DNA from: Branchiostoma floridae
Taxonomy: Eukaryota > Chordata > Leptocardii > Amphioxiformes > Branchiostomatidae
Reading direction: 5' to 3'
Assembly: GCF_000003815.2 (NCBI RefSeq)
Contig: NC_049979.1
Span: forward strand, 34,168,994-34,191,341
DNA: 22,348 nt
Of this stretch, positions 1-8,613 are shown piece by piece. The notes below the pieces were generated by a model. The model ran no database searches, was not told the origin of the DNA, and saw nothing but the letters and a program-made list of their open reading frames with translations. Both the position numbers and the translations under genes were made by a program. Numbering within the stretch: the first letter of the stretch is position 1; each line of letters starts with the position of its first letter.

Positions 1-145
1 TCAGATATTATGTCAAAATCATGACCGTCTAAAATTGGTGGCCTACGGCACATCGTTTTAGAGTTATAGGACTTAGAAGTGGAGGGCCTCAAAAGCCCCC
101 CCCGGTCTAGGGATGATCAAAAAAGCCCGGTCTGAATAGGGTTAA
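1..145. mobile_element. End of a TTAA-flanked non-autonomous element (CCCTATTCAGAC type)
   Basis: The segment ends GTCTGAATAGGG followed by TTAA (142-145). The same terminus, preceded by CCTCAAAAG and a C-run, recurs at 13822-13856 and 14998-15033. CCC-ended termini next to TTAA are typical of the piggyBac superfamily. The other end is outside the window and no transposase is seen. A short piece (CCCCGGTCTAGGG, about 110-130) looks like an internal repeat of the terminus. Confidence 0.6.
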
Positions 146-218
146 ACCATCTCGAAAGTTTCTGCCTTTACAGTATTTTGTGTCGAAGTACTCATCAGAA
201 TCATGAACGTTTTCTCAC

Positions 219-481
219 CTTTCTAGTGGATTCCTAGCTACAAGAAACTTCTTGTACGTAGCAAGACGAAGCCAGATATCCTCCTCAGAAAAATCTGAAA
301 GAATTGGTAGCCGCTTCTCTCTAGCAAACTTCCTCACCTCGCGGCGACTCATATTGGTGCCTAATTCCAAGTTATACAAGAGCTGCATTGTGGTCCAGCT
401 GCCTGTTTTACCTGTTCGGCAATACAGCACTTTGTATTTATCGATAACGATGAGGCTTTTTAGGACTTCCGATAAAGGTGC
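219..481 (-). other. Sulfotransferase exon 3 (PAPS-binding motifs)
   Basis: A strong acceptor (TATTTTCCTTACAG) is followed by 87 codons plus two bases and then donor GTGAGA. It encodes YCRTGKTGSW, the putative 5'-phosphosulfate-binding loop, and KFLVARNPLER, the putative 3'-phosphate-binding strand. The frame meets TGA just inside the intron at 215-217, so translation must continue in another exon, which would start by completing the Arg codon. Confidence 0.8.
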
Positions 482-1123
482 CTGTAAGGAAAATATAAAG
501 TTTCGAAAATTATTATTGATACCAAACAATGTAGCATACTGAAAATTTTACTTCTGTTTGAAGCTCATTCTAGTTTATCCATTGATTGACAGTCACTCAT
601 TAAAAAGCCCCGAATGTAAATTGGGAATTCTTGACTGGTGATGACTACTAAAGGGTTAAAAGACTTATTAAACCATACTCTCATCAACAAGTCCACTGTG
701 ACTAGGAATAAAACTTAAGTTTGGACAACCAAACTAAATAGAAGAAAACCGATCATACTAACCTCCTTGCGTCCAACACTTTTTCTACAGTGTTCTTTAA
801 GTAAGTCCGCCCCTGCCAAATGCGCCTTGATATCTTCTCAAACAGTTGGTAGGTGGAAAAAAAATGATGTTAATAACTTTTTGTACATGATGCAAAAAAA
901 CGAAACTAAATCAACGTTTGAAATATAATCGTATACATTATTTTGATATAACCAGCAAGGAGGACGTACCTAATGTGATTCCAGCAGATTTGTTCCTCGA
1001 GGCTTGTTTTATATGCGGGTCTGGAGGAAATATGTAGATAAGCACTAGTAGCGAGACTCCACATAGGGTAGCCAAGCCGACATGAGTCGCCATGAGTCGC
1101 TCTGACCTCTGCTTGAAAAGCAT
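219..1123 (-). CDS. Carbohydrate sulfotransferase (Sulfotransfer_2 family), N-terminal half, three exons
   Basis: Minus-strand gene with coding exons 1123-970, 836-763 and 481-219. Splice sites are canonical (G|GTACGT at 970/969, GAG|AA at 837/836, GAG|GTTAGT at 763/762, TTACAG|GC at 482/481, AG|GTGAGA at 219/218). Phases agree: exon 1 ends after 51 codons plus one base, exon 2 closes at codon 76, exon 3 starts in phase 0. The joined product is a type II membrane protein: short basic tail (KQRSER), a membrane segment at about residues 12-32, a stem, then a sulfotransferase fold. TGKTGSW (about 99-105) fits the 5'-phosphosulfate-binding loop for PAPS, and YKKFLVARNPLER (about 152-164) fits the 3'-phosphate-binding motif. 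Sequons lie at N44-K-S and N119-M-S. Family members act in the Golgi, moving sulfate from PAPS to glycans, and usually have 300-420 residues, so the C-terminal part is missing off the left edge. The loop looks a little like uronyl 2-sulfotransferase, while the 3' motif is more like CHST8-14. The acceptor sugar cannot be told. Confidence 0.85.
763..836 (-). other. Sulfotransferase exon 2 (stem region, 74 nt)
   Basis: This exon is too short to show as an open frame by itself. It was found by joining phases: the single base carried from the previous exon completes a Glu codon here, and the exon ends on a whole codon before GTTAGT. It encodes a charged stretch (DIKAHLAGADLLKEHCRKSV and a few more residues), suited to a Golgi stem. 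A competing acceptor (GGCAG at about 814) would break the frame to exon 3. Confidence 0.7.
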
Positions 1124-1161
1124 AGTAGTTTTCGGTCTTTTTCCCGTTGAACTTTGCTATT
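970..1161 (-). other. Sulfotransferase exon: 5' UTR end plus signal-anchor coding part
   Basis: The acceptor TTATTGCAG ends at 1162, so the exon begins at 1161 and at least one further 5' UTR exon must lie at higher coordinates. An in-frame TAG stands upstream of the ATG at 1123 within the exon, which makes 1123 the first usable start. The exon encodes a basic tail and a hydrophobic stretch (residues 15-32, VGLATLCGVSLLVLIYIF), then the start of the stem. The donor is G|GTACGT at 970/969. Confidence 0.75.
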
Positions 1162-1400
1162 CTGCAATAATAAAAGTACAAAGGTTTCAATGAAGTTCTT
1201 TTATGTAATTATCATTCAAATTATAATTCTTTTTACGTAAAATGGTTATGTAACAAGATATAACATTGCCCTACATTCCAAGCAGAATTATATCATTTTA
1301 TGATATTACTGTTTACTGTTTTATGATTCAGGGGCCAATGATTCATCAACGGCCGACAATCAGCGACCCATTACAAAAAAAAAAGTTCCTTTACTCCTAT
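1162..1400. other. Non-coding upstream flank of the sulfotransferase exon
   Basis: AT-rich sequence with no recognisable coding. It should be intron of the sulfotransferase gene, because the exon ending at 1161 starts at a splice acceptor. No convincing first exon or core promoter was found in it. Confidence 0.4.
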
Positions 1401-1401
1401 T

Positions 1402-1479
1402 TTGTATATACCATGAAAGTACCGCCGGCTTTTAGCACCAAGACATGCCCGTCGCCCGTCCGTATCGACCTAGCGCGAA
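1402..1479 (+). repeat. Direct repeat copy 1 flanking an assembly gap
   Basis: About 77 bp (from TTTGTATATACC to CTAGCGCGAA) that recurs at 1761-1837 with roughly four substitutions and a 2-bp indel. The pair brackets the N run at 1652-1753. It may be a true local duplication, the ends of an element hidden by the gap, or two haplotypes placed side by side. Confidence 0.75.
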
Positions 1480-1651
1480 AGACGAGGCCTCTAGGCCCGT
1501 CTGACCGCCTGACGCGGTGAAATAAGTTCTTCACCTGTCCAGTCTGATGACGTCATCGTGGCCTGAGAGCCACGGAAGGTATACATGGTACATATGACAA
1601 GAAAGAAACTTATATCCCCCAGACCATGATGCCTGTCCCCAGCGTCTTGGC

Positions 1652-1753
1652 NNNNNNNNNNNNNNNNNNNNNNNNNNNNNNNNNNNNNNNNNNNNNNNNN
1701 NNNNNNNNNNNNNNNNNNNNNNNNNNNNNNNNNNNNNNNNNNNNNNNNNNNNN
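1652..1753. other. Assembly gap (N run)
   Basis: 102 N between the two copies of a 77-bp direct repeat. Confidence 1.
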
Positions 1754-1760
1754 TTTACCT

Positions 1761-1837
1761 TTTATATACCACGGAAGTAACGCCGGCTTTTAGCACCAAG
1801 ACATGCCCGTCGCCCGTCCGCATCGACCTAGCGCGAA
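1761..1837 (+). repeat. Direct repeat copy 2 flanking an assembly gap
   Basis: Second copy of the segment at 1402-1479. It is followed by unrelated sequence (TGGTGAATCG), so the similarity stops sharply at GCGCGAA in both copies. Confidence 0.75.
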
Positions 1838-2193
1838 TGGTGAATCGCCATATTGTAGATGGTTATATTACTAAAAGGGGGATTGTTGGTTTATTTGACT
1901 TCTTGTGGGGTGAGCCCTGCCTATCAAACTTCATTAATTATTCACTGTACTATATTTTTGGTACATTTTACACGAAAGAAGAAAACATGTCCATACGGAA
2001 CTGTTACGGATTTAAAGAAACAGACAAATGTATGCTGGCATCTGGACGAGTGAGCGATAACAGCCGAAAGCGAACTTCTTTACTCATTTTTGCAATAGGC
2101 ACAAAACAAACAAACAATACTCATCAACATCCAGAAATGCTCTCATTAACTTCCGGACCGAACTCGCACATTAAAGATCGATTTCCATGGGAT

Positions 2194-2289
2194 ACAAGGG
2201 TGAGCCAGGAAGTAATGCAATTGATTTTGTAACACGTTCAGCTTTTAATCGAACGAAACCACTTGCATTACTTTCTGTTTCACCCTTGT
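2194..2289. repeat. Foldback hairpin with 26-bp arms
   Basis: The left arm at 2194-2219 (ACAAGGGTGAGCCAGGAAGT and on) pairs with the right arm at 2264-2289 with about 23 of 26 matches. The loop holds a smaller CGTTC/GAACG stem. The whole fits a hairpin of about 96 nt, either a tiny foldback element or a microRNA-like precursor. An open minus-strand frame crossing it (2171-2413) shows no domain. Confidence 0.6.
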
Positions 2290-2689
2290 AGAAGAATGAA
2301 ACATACAATGTATACGGGACACATGTTTCCATCTTGGAAAGAACCTGTAATTGTTCAACCAGTTCCTCTCTGTGCAGCAACCCCGGTAAAGCTCTTTCTG
2401 ATTGGTCGATCACTGACTGAATGAGTGATAATTGTGCTGGTCAGCCAGTGTCAGTATTTTCGGGCCGATATTTTAGGTGTATTGTATTGTACAGGTGTGC
2501 CTCCTTTTGCTCTGGAGTTACCAATTTATTTGAAACAGTTTACCGGCCAGTTCACCTACAGACGGTATGTTAACATTCCTTAAACGTTAGTATTTGATGT
2601 TACAGGTACACGAAGTGACAGATTCAGTAGAATTCATAAACAAACACGCGGTTTAATCTATTCATATCCGCCAGACCCGATTCAAGGGT

Positions 2690-2868
2690 TTTGCGCCTTT
2701 TTTTTGGTAATCATAGGTTCCACCTCTAATGTCTGCCATACCGGTTCTTACGGAGAGGTTTACATGTAACGTTACGTGTATTTTAAAGTCCGTATGATGT
2801 TTTTGTAATCTCCTCTGGCATGTTATGTAGGGTTGACCTACATAAAGAATATTGCAGGGATGGCATTC
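2690..2868 (-). pseudogene. Degenerate GIY-YIG-like endonuclease fragment
   Basis: Reading down the minus strand from 2868 gives ECHPCNILYVGQPYITCQRR and then a QKHH stretch. This resembles the Cys-x2-Cys, YVGQT and R-x3-H pattern of GIY-YIG domains of the kind fused to Penelope-like reverse transcriptases. The match is short, the invariant Thr is replaced by Pro, and no reverse transcriptase lies next to it. It is probably a decayed retroelement piece; chance resemblance is not excluded. Confidence 0.35.
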
Positions 2869-2899
2869 TGACCCTTACCACAAAAGAAGATAACAGAAT

Positions 2900-3329
2900 G
2901 TGAGGTCGAGATCTTTTTTGTTCTTCCCACGACATGTTCTACTTCGTTGACTGAATTTCCATTTTCAATGTATGTGTCTGCTCATTTTGCAGCTGCTTTA
3001 TACTAAATATGCAGTATGGGCTAAAACGTTTGGGGGACCGGGCGGGGAAAATTGCATGTTATGCTTCCAATTTCTATTATTTTTCCAACTAGCTATTTAT
3101 CTTGATAGACGCTGAGAATTCCATACGGATCCCATACGGACTTATACAAGCACGTATAATAAGCCTGATGAGTGCGCGGCTCCCAGGAGTGTCGCTTGTC
3201 AGAAGTGCTTCTCTTGGTGCTGTAGAAGATCTGCACTAGGTCATGTCACTCTTGATGTGAAGCGCCCAATAGTATGGGTACTAGATCTACTAGTTTTTTT
3301 CATGGTCTACTTCTCATTGCACTCTTAGC
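2900..3329. other. Unannotated interval
   Basis: Mixed-composition sequence with no supported ORF, repeat or RNA feature. A short CCATACGGATCCCATACGGA direct repeat (around 3121-3140) is the only local structure seen. Confidence 0.4.
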
Positions 3330-3340
3330 TTTATTTTCTG

Positions 3341-3547
3341 TCAAGTTAACGCACCATCTTCGTAAAGGAACAATATTAAACTTGAATGGACAGATAAATA
3401 TGTACTAGCACCACTATCTGCTGAAGCCGTCTCACACGTTTCATACAGTTCTGTCCCTGTGAGACTTAGTGCTCCAGTAGACGAGAGGGTGGAGAAGGAA
3501 TTGAACATCCCTCCTTCACCATAAAAAGTCATGTGCAGGTCAGGCAA
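3341..3547 (-). CDS. Hypothetical Ser/Thr-rich C-terminal exon
   Basis: An open frame of 68 codons on the minus strand, rich in Ser, Thr and acidic residues (for example TGTELYETCETASADSGAST). An AATAAA signal lies six bases past the stop (3330-3335, minus strand), as a terminal exon might have. No family is recognised. The last part (coding SLILFLYEDGALT) has a diverged DNA copy near 4040-4070, which points to a local duplication. No clear splice acceptor was found above it, so it may be non-coding. Confidence 0.25.
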   Translation of the reverse strand: MPDLHMTFYGEGGMFNSFSTLSSTGALSLTGTELYETCETASADSGASTYLSVHSSLILFLYEDGALT

Positions 3548-4215
3548 AACAGGTAATGCCTGTCTGCCTGCTCATCTGTCGAACCGATAGGAGAACCATA
3601 AAAAAAACACTATCGAAAAATAACCGACATAAATTAACAAATGCTTATCTACACATAAATAGACAGATAAATATGTACAAAATTGTCAAAAGGGTCATAT
3701 TTCTAAAAGGCGCAAATCCTGACTAACGTAGTTCCTAAATTGAGGTGATTCTGAAGAAATTAAAGTTGTGTGATACATGATTCATTTACTACCCTGTTCT
3801 TCAATTTGGGAAGTAGAGCCACTTCAAGGATGAACTATTCCCATCCCTCTACTTCTAGTTCTTCTTTAATTACTGACCTCTGTGTTCAGGTTTCTTTCCG
3901 GCCAGTGTCTGCTGTTTGTTGGGCTGCAGGATATAGTGTATTTTGTAGAAACTAGGGCACGTTTGTCTCTCAGCTACCCTGGCTTTCCACCATTCATTCA
4001 TTTATATATGCAGAGAAGATGAAGACGCCCTCAATTTGAAACCTACCAGCGCAACCATCGTAGAAGAACAAAATTAAACTCAGAAATGTAGATCGACACA
4101 TAAACGGAGTCAAATGTTCTAAAAGCGAAAATCATGACACCCCCTTTTTGTATGTAGGCGTTACTAGGTGGACAGGGTGAAGTGATTTAAGGTCTGTGGT
4201 ACATGAAGGTGCAAA
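3350..4215. repeat. Decayed local duplication
   Basis: Segments around 3350-3400 and 3640-3770 match, in the same order, parts of 4050-4215. GCACCATCTTCGTAAAGGAA is like GCAACCATCGTAGAAGAA, and CACATAAA with TTCTAAAAG.CG and TGTG.TACATGA recur. A 17-mer (GACAGATAAATATGTAC) also occurs twice, near 3390 and 3661. The copies are old and broken by indels. No coding is evident in 3770-4640 beyond short chance frames. Confidence 0.45.
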
Positions 4216-4659
4216 ACGTTAAGTTTGGACCATGAAGCAAATAATTTTAGGATTTGTAGTAGACATATTAGTAAAAAGAAAGGATCCAAAGCAGTAACTG
4301 TTTAAAAGACCAGTAGCCAGAAGAATTTGGGAATTGGAGTAATTTACCTCAGGGGATGTACCCCACTTAGAGATGCTGTTTGTTTACTGGTATGTTTAGT
4401 TGTCAGATTTAATAAAACTCACTGGTCTGAGGTTAAAAAGGCTATTAGGTCTAGATCATGATGCTTCCAAAGAAATCGGTGGCTATGTCAAGTTTTGTCT
4501 TGACGATTAATTGGGTCGTTTTTTAACATTTACAATCATTTAGACATTTACAAGCATCTTGTTTGCCCTGCCTTTGGTTAACCTAATCAATACATTCTGA
4601 GCCCACGAAAAGCCAAGATCGATTATAGTATTGTGACTAATGTTGTAAATAATGTCGTG

Positions 4660-5361
4660 CCTTATTTTTTTCTCTTGATAACTGTGTGTTTGTGATACCC
4701 GTGTTCGTAAGATCGAAACTACAATGTTTTGGGAAAATCCTTTTCTCTCGTACCTTTGTGTTTGTAAAAGCCGTGTCTGTAAAATGTAAAGTGCAATGTT
4801 TGGAAAAAACCCTCCGTTTTTTCCCCTCGGAACCTGTGTGTTTGTAAACGCTGTTTATGTAAAATGTAATTAGGAGCAAAGTTTGGAAAAAGCCATGTCT
4901 GTATTAGCCATGTCTGAAAGATGTCAAGTGCAAAGTTTTGAAAAATCCCATGGTTTTTTCTTGGAACCTGTGTGTTTGTATTAGCCGTGTCTGTAATATG
5001 TAAAGTGCAAGGTTTGAAAAAAAAAAACTCCTTTGTTTCTCTCGGAACCTGTGTGTTTGTAAAAGCAGTGTCTGTAAAATATGAAATGAAAGATTGGATA
5101 ACATCCTTTCTTCTCAGAACCTCTTTGTTTGTAATAGTCGTGTCTGTAAGATGTAAAGTGAAAGATTTGGAGAAAATTTCCGACATCTTTATTTATTTTG
5201 AACCAGTGTGTTTGTTCTATCCTTGTCTGTAGGATGTAACTTGTTAGTTTTTTTCTCGTAACCTGTGTGTTTGTAATTGCCGTGTTTATAATATGTGAAG
5301 TCCAAAACCAATAGAAAATTCTCCTTTTTTAAATTTGAAACCTGTGTGTTTATAAAAGCCG
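4660..5361. repeat. Minisatellite 1, first block (unit about 75-80 bp)
   Basis: About nine diverged tandem units. Each carries CCTGTGTGTTTGTAATAGCC-like sequence, GTGTCTGTAAAATGTAAAG, a GCAAGGTTTGGAAAA part and a T-rich tract ending CTCGGAA. Unit length is often divisible by three, so the minus strand shows long open frames with repeated peptides (for example LHFTDTAFTNTQV). Those are best read as by-products of the repeat. The block continues at 6255 on the far side of element A. Confidence 0.9.
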
Positions 5362-5903
5362 TCAAACCACCGTACTTTTTTTTGACATAGATAACCGTAT
5401 GGGATCAAAACTGACCCATAATGTTTTGTACGAATACAGTTTTTTTGGTGACTCTTTTTTTTTGGTTTGTATAGCTTCATTAATCCATGTGGTACGGTTT
5501 GACATGATTATTTGAGAATAATTCTTGCTCATTATCATAATTTATGCAAAGGATCATGAGGACCACATTTTGCAGTAACGCTATTCAGACGGGGTAAGGT
5601 TTTTTTTATGCCTGCACCAACTTCAAAGTCACATAGCCCCTGAACAGTTTATGCTAGAGCCACCAAACTTGGTCCCTTTTGAGCAAATATTGATAGCAAG
5701 CATTTAAGTGAATATAAAAAGTTCATAATTTTTCATGTTGCCGTGGCAACGGAATTCTGACAGGCATATTTATTACGCAATTTTCTAATTTTGGCTCAAA
5801 CATTCAAGTTTTAAGGTTTTCTTTGCAAATCACACTTGTTCATGACATCTTATAAAATTCAACGTAAATTTCATGATTCAATATTCATAATTTATGCTAA
5901 TTT

Positions 5904-5937
5904 GATGACGTCATCAGTAAGAATCCAAGATGGCGGC
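5904..5937 (+). promoter_or_regulatory. CRE palindrome and YY1-like site carried by element A
   Basis: GATGACGTCATC (5904-5915) is a perfect 12-bp palindrome around the bZIP/CREB core TGACGTCA. CAAGATGGCGGC (5926-5937) fits the YY1 consensus. The pair is kept in element B at about 13158-13192, where the CRE has one change. Any binding or activity is inference. Confidence 0.5.
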
Positions 5938-6031
5938 CAATTTAAGTTAAATTACGTCATGGTGTCGTCATATAACATGATAATGACACAAAAAATTTCG
6001 TTACACATGTACATCATTCTCTGAAAATTTC

Positions 6032-6131
6032 NNNNNNNNNNNNNNNNNNNNNNNNNNNNNNNNNNNNNNNNNNNNNNNNNNNNNNNNNNNNNNNNNNNNN
6101 NNNNNNNNNNNNNNNNNNNNNNNNNNNNNNN
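6032..6131. other. Assembly gap (N run)
   Basis: Exactly 100 N within element A; the true size is probably unknown. Confidence 1.
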
Positions 6132-6254
6132 AAGAATATATTATACAAACAAACTCATGGAAGGAAATTTGTTTTGAACCAGAAATGTCATAATGGCACA
6201 TATTAATATACGTCTGGGGTCAGTTTTGACCCCATACGGTGGTTTGAGGGTTAA

Positions 6255-6950
6255 GTGCAAGGTTTGGAAAAATTATATATATATATATATACATACATAT
6301 TTTATACTCTGAAGCTATGTGTTTGTGATAGCCATGTCTGAAAGATTTTAATGCACTTTTTTTTCATTCTCAGTACCTGTGTGTTTGTAATAACCGTGTC
6401 TGAAGACGTAAATTGCAAGGTTTGAAAATAAATCTTCCTTTTTTTCTTTTGGAATCTGTATGATTGTAAAAGCAGTGTCTGTAAAATATGTAATGTAAGG
6501 TTGGGAGAAAATCATTCTTTTCGAGGAACCTGGATCTTTGTAATAGTCGTGTCTGTTAGATGGAAAATGTAATCTTTGGAGAAAATCTTTTTTTTTTCCT
6601 CGGTACCTGTGTGTTTGTAGTAGCCGTGTCTGTAAAATGTACTAAAGTACAAGGTTTGGAAAAAATGCTAATTTTTTTTCTGTCGATACCTGTGTGTTTT
6701 AGATATCCGTGTCCGTAAGATTGAAACTGCAAGGTCTTGGGAAAATCCTTTTTTCTCGGTACCTGTGTGTTTGTAATAATCTTGTCTGTAAGATGTAAAA
6801 TGCAGGGTTTGGAGAAAATCCTCTCTTTTTTTCTCTTAACCTGTGTGTTTCTAATAACAGTGTCTGTAACATGTAAAGTGTAAGGTTTTGAGAAAATAAT
6901 TCGTTTTTTTTTTACTCCGAACTTGTGTGTTTGTAATACACTCGTTCTCA
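6255..6950. repeat. Minisatellite 1, second block
   Basis: Continues the same unit as 4660-5361 for about nine copies, starting with GTGCAAGGTTTGGAAAAA directly after the TTAA of element A. An (AT)n run lies at about 6276-6293. The minus strand is open over 6556-7191 with repeats such as KPCILHLTDKIITNTQVPRK, but the frame slips between units and the last third is not repeat-like. Confidence 0.9.
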
Positions 6951-7180
6951 TTGAAATGTCGAAAATGGCCTTTTTTTTGGTAAAAAAAAAAATCGGCTTC
7001 ATTTTCGGTGAAACTACCTGGTTGTTTAGGAAAATTCCTCTTTTAACCATAGCCAAAAAATGGCAACTTATTGTTTTCGGTCCCATTGGTAATACATTAC
7101 AGGGCAGGTAACAAACGTTACCGGTAACCGGTACCGGCGTATTGACATAGTGAAATATACAAAATAAACAAGTCGGTCTG
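6950..7180. other. Unannotated interval with a small palindrome
   Basis: Contains homopolymer T and A runs and GTTACCGGTAAC (about 7119-7130), a perfect 12-bp palindrome next to a CCGGTACCGG one. No gene is supported. Confidence 0.4.
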
Positions 7181-7452
7181 TTACTGTACAATAGATTCTC
7201 TCTTTTCTAGAGCATTACATGTGTATTGGCCTAAATACGAAGATATGTAGTCTGGACATGACATATATAGTAGTAGATTGAATGTACATGTTTTTGTCTT
7301 TGGTAAAGGTGTGCTAGACTTACTTGGGATCATATCCATCAATATTTGTCTATCTACCCTATATGCAGGGCATGTTATCAAAAAAAAACTCATCTTCAAT
7401 ACCATCTTTACATGCAGGACATTGCCTCTGGATGGCTGGTACATTACGGTAC
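7181..7452 (-). pseudogene. C-terminal fragment of a non-LTR retrotransposon polyprotein, frameshifted
   Basis: One minus-strand frame reads CPACKDGIEDEFFF. After a T9 run the next frame reads ITCPAYRVDRQILMDMI and continues to ALEKRES and a stop at 7181. Together these match the CPxC-x4-5-EDExHF-x3-CPxY-x3-R motif and the following helical tail found after the reverse transcriptase in several non-LTR retrotransposon groups. The T-run frameshift breaks it. The upstream part falls into the gap at 7453-8190, which as drawn is too short for an intact reverse transcriptase. The clade cannot be assigned from this stretch. Confidence 0.6.
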
Positions 7453-8190
7453 NNNNNNNNNNNNNNNNNNNNNNNNNNNNNNNNNNNNNNNNNNNNNNNN
7501 NNNNNNNNNNNNNNNNNNNNNNNNNNNNNNNNNNNNNNNNNNNNNNNNNNNNNNNNNNNNNNNNNNNNNNNNNNNNNNNNNNNNNNNNNNNNNNNNNNNN
7601 NNNNNNNNNNNNNNNNNNNNNNNNNNNNNNNNNNNNNNNNNNNNNNNNNNNNNNNNNNNNNNNNNNNNNNNNNNNNNNNNNNNNNNNNNNNNNNNNNNNN
7701 NNNNNNNNNNNNNNNNNNNNNNNNNNNNNNNNNNNNNNNNNNNNNNNNNNNNNNNNNNNNNNNNNNNNNNNNNNNNNNNNNNNNNNNNNNNNNNNNNNNN
7801 NNNNNNNNNNNNNNNNNNNNNNNNNNNNNNNNNNNNNNNNNNNNNNNNNNNNNNNNNNNNNNNNNNNNNNNNNNNNNNNNNNNNNNNNNNNNNNNNNNNN
7901 NNNNNNNNNNNNNNNNNNNNNNNNNNNNNNNNNNNNNNNNNNNNNNNNNNNNNNNNNNNNNNNNNNNNNNNNNNNNNNNNNNNNNNNNNNNNNNNNNNNN
8001 NNNNNNNNNNNNNNNNNNNNNNNNNNNNNNNNNNNNNNNNNNNNNNNNNNNNNNNNNNNNNNNNNNNNNNNNNNNNNNNNNNNNNNNNNNNNNNNNNNNN
8101 NNNNNNNNNNNNNNNNNNNNNNNNNNNNNNNNNNNNNNNNNNNNNNNNNNNNNNNNNNNNNNNNNNNNNNNNNNNNNNNNNNNNNNNNNN
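7453..8190. other. Assembly gap (N run)
   Basis: 738 N between the retrotransposon C-terminal fragment and the hypothetical ORF. Long open frames that cross it are artefacts. Confidence 1.
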
Positions 8191-8304
8191 CATTGTTTTC
8201 CTGGCAGTCATTGTCAGCTACCGTCATGGCGTACGCCTCGTCGCCAGAACTGGTTCCATTGTTTCAACGTTGTTGTCTATTATTCCGGTTCCTCCAGGTG
8301 CTGA

Positions 8305-8613
8305 TTATTCATTATCATGTCCGCCATCTTGTCTCAGGGACTCACAGACTAGCTTATTGAGAGCTTCTTTCACTTGCGGAAAAATACTTTCAACGTACCA
8401 TTTCGACGTTGTACGAAGTTTGAGACTGCATACCTTAGTTTTGGAGGTGTTCGTGTGGTCCTCTGTGAATTGCTCGAACTCCTGAATACTTTTTGTAGGT
8501 GTGTTCCACGGCTTCGTCTTGGCGTTTCCTGACCTGGTCCTGTACTTCTTTGTCTTGGGTTCTGGCTCCGGCATCGGCCCCGTACACTTCTCGGCGTTTT
8601 TCTCTTTTCCCAT
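8305..8613 (-). CDS. Hypothetical basic protein, possibly mobile-element derived
   Basis: A 102-codon frame starts at an ATG in good context (CAACATGG) and ends before the gap. It begins with a Lys/Pro-rich stretch (PMPEPEPKTKKYRTRSGNAK) followed by a mixed, helix-prone part (VESIFPQVKEALNKLVCESL). Base composition is richer in GC than the surroundings. No family is recognised. It lies on the same strand as the retrotransposon fragment at 7181-7452, so it could be the ORF1 product or a leading part of the same element, but nothing joins the two across the gap. CTAAG|GTATGC inside it could also serve as a splice donor. Confidence 0.35.
   Translation of the reverse strand: MGKEKNAEKCTGPMPEPEPKTKKYRTRSGNAKTKPWNTPTKSIQEFEQFTEDHTNTSKTKVCSLKLRTTSKWYVESIFPQVKEALNKLVCESLRQDGGHDNE

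Larger units (their letters stand above)
5362..6254. mobile_element. TTAA element A (non-autonomous, piggyBac-like) inside minisatellite 1
   Basis: The left end TCAAACCACCGTAC (5362) and right end GTACGG-like GGTGGTTTGAGGG (to 6250) are inverted copies, and TTAA follows at 6251-6254. Subterminal copies of a TGGGGTCAGTTTTGACCCCA-type palindrome sit near both ends (about 5399 and 6215-6235). The body carries CTATTCAGACGGGG at 5581, a CRE palindrome and a YY1-like site. It matches element B (12604 on) along most of its visible length. The leftmost CCC and TTAA are absent. A 100-N gap (6032-6131) hides part. There is no transposase ORF. Confidence 0.75.

Noticed and set aside
252-542. Plus-strand frame opposite the sulfotransferase exon
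   Set aside because: Shadow of the minus-strand exon, with no domain of its own.
1837-2232. 131-codon plus-strand frame
   Set aside because: No domain, atypical composition, and it runs into a foldback hairpin.
6556-7191. 211-codon minus-strand frame as a repeat protein
   Set aside because: It follows from a minisatellite unit often divisible by three; the frame slips between units and no start or splice context supports it.
7181-8485. Several 250-380 codon frames over the central gap
   Set aside because: Most of their length is N, so they have no evidential value beyond the flanks.
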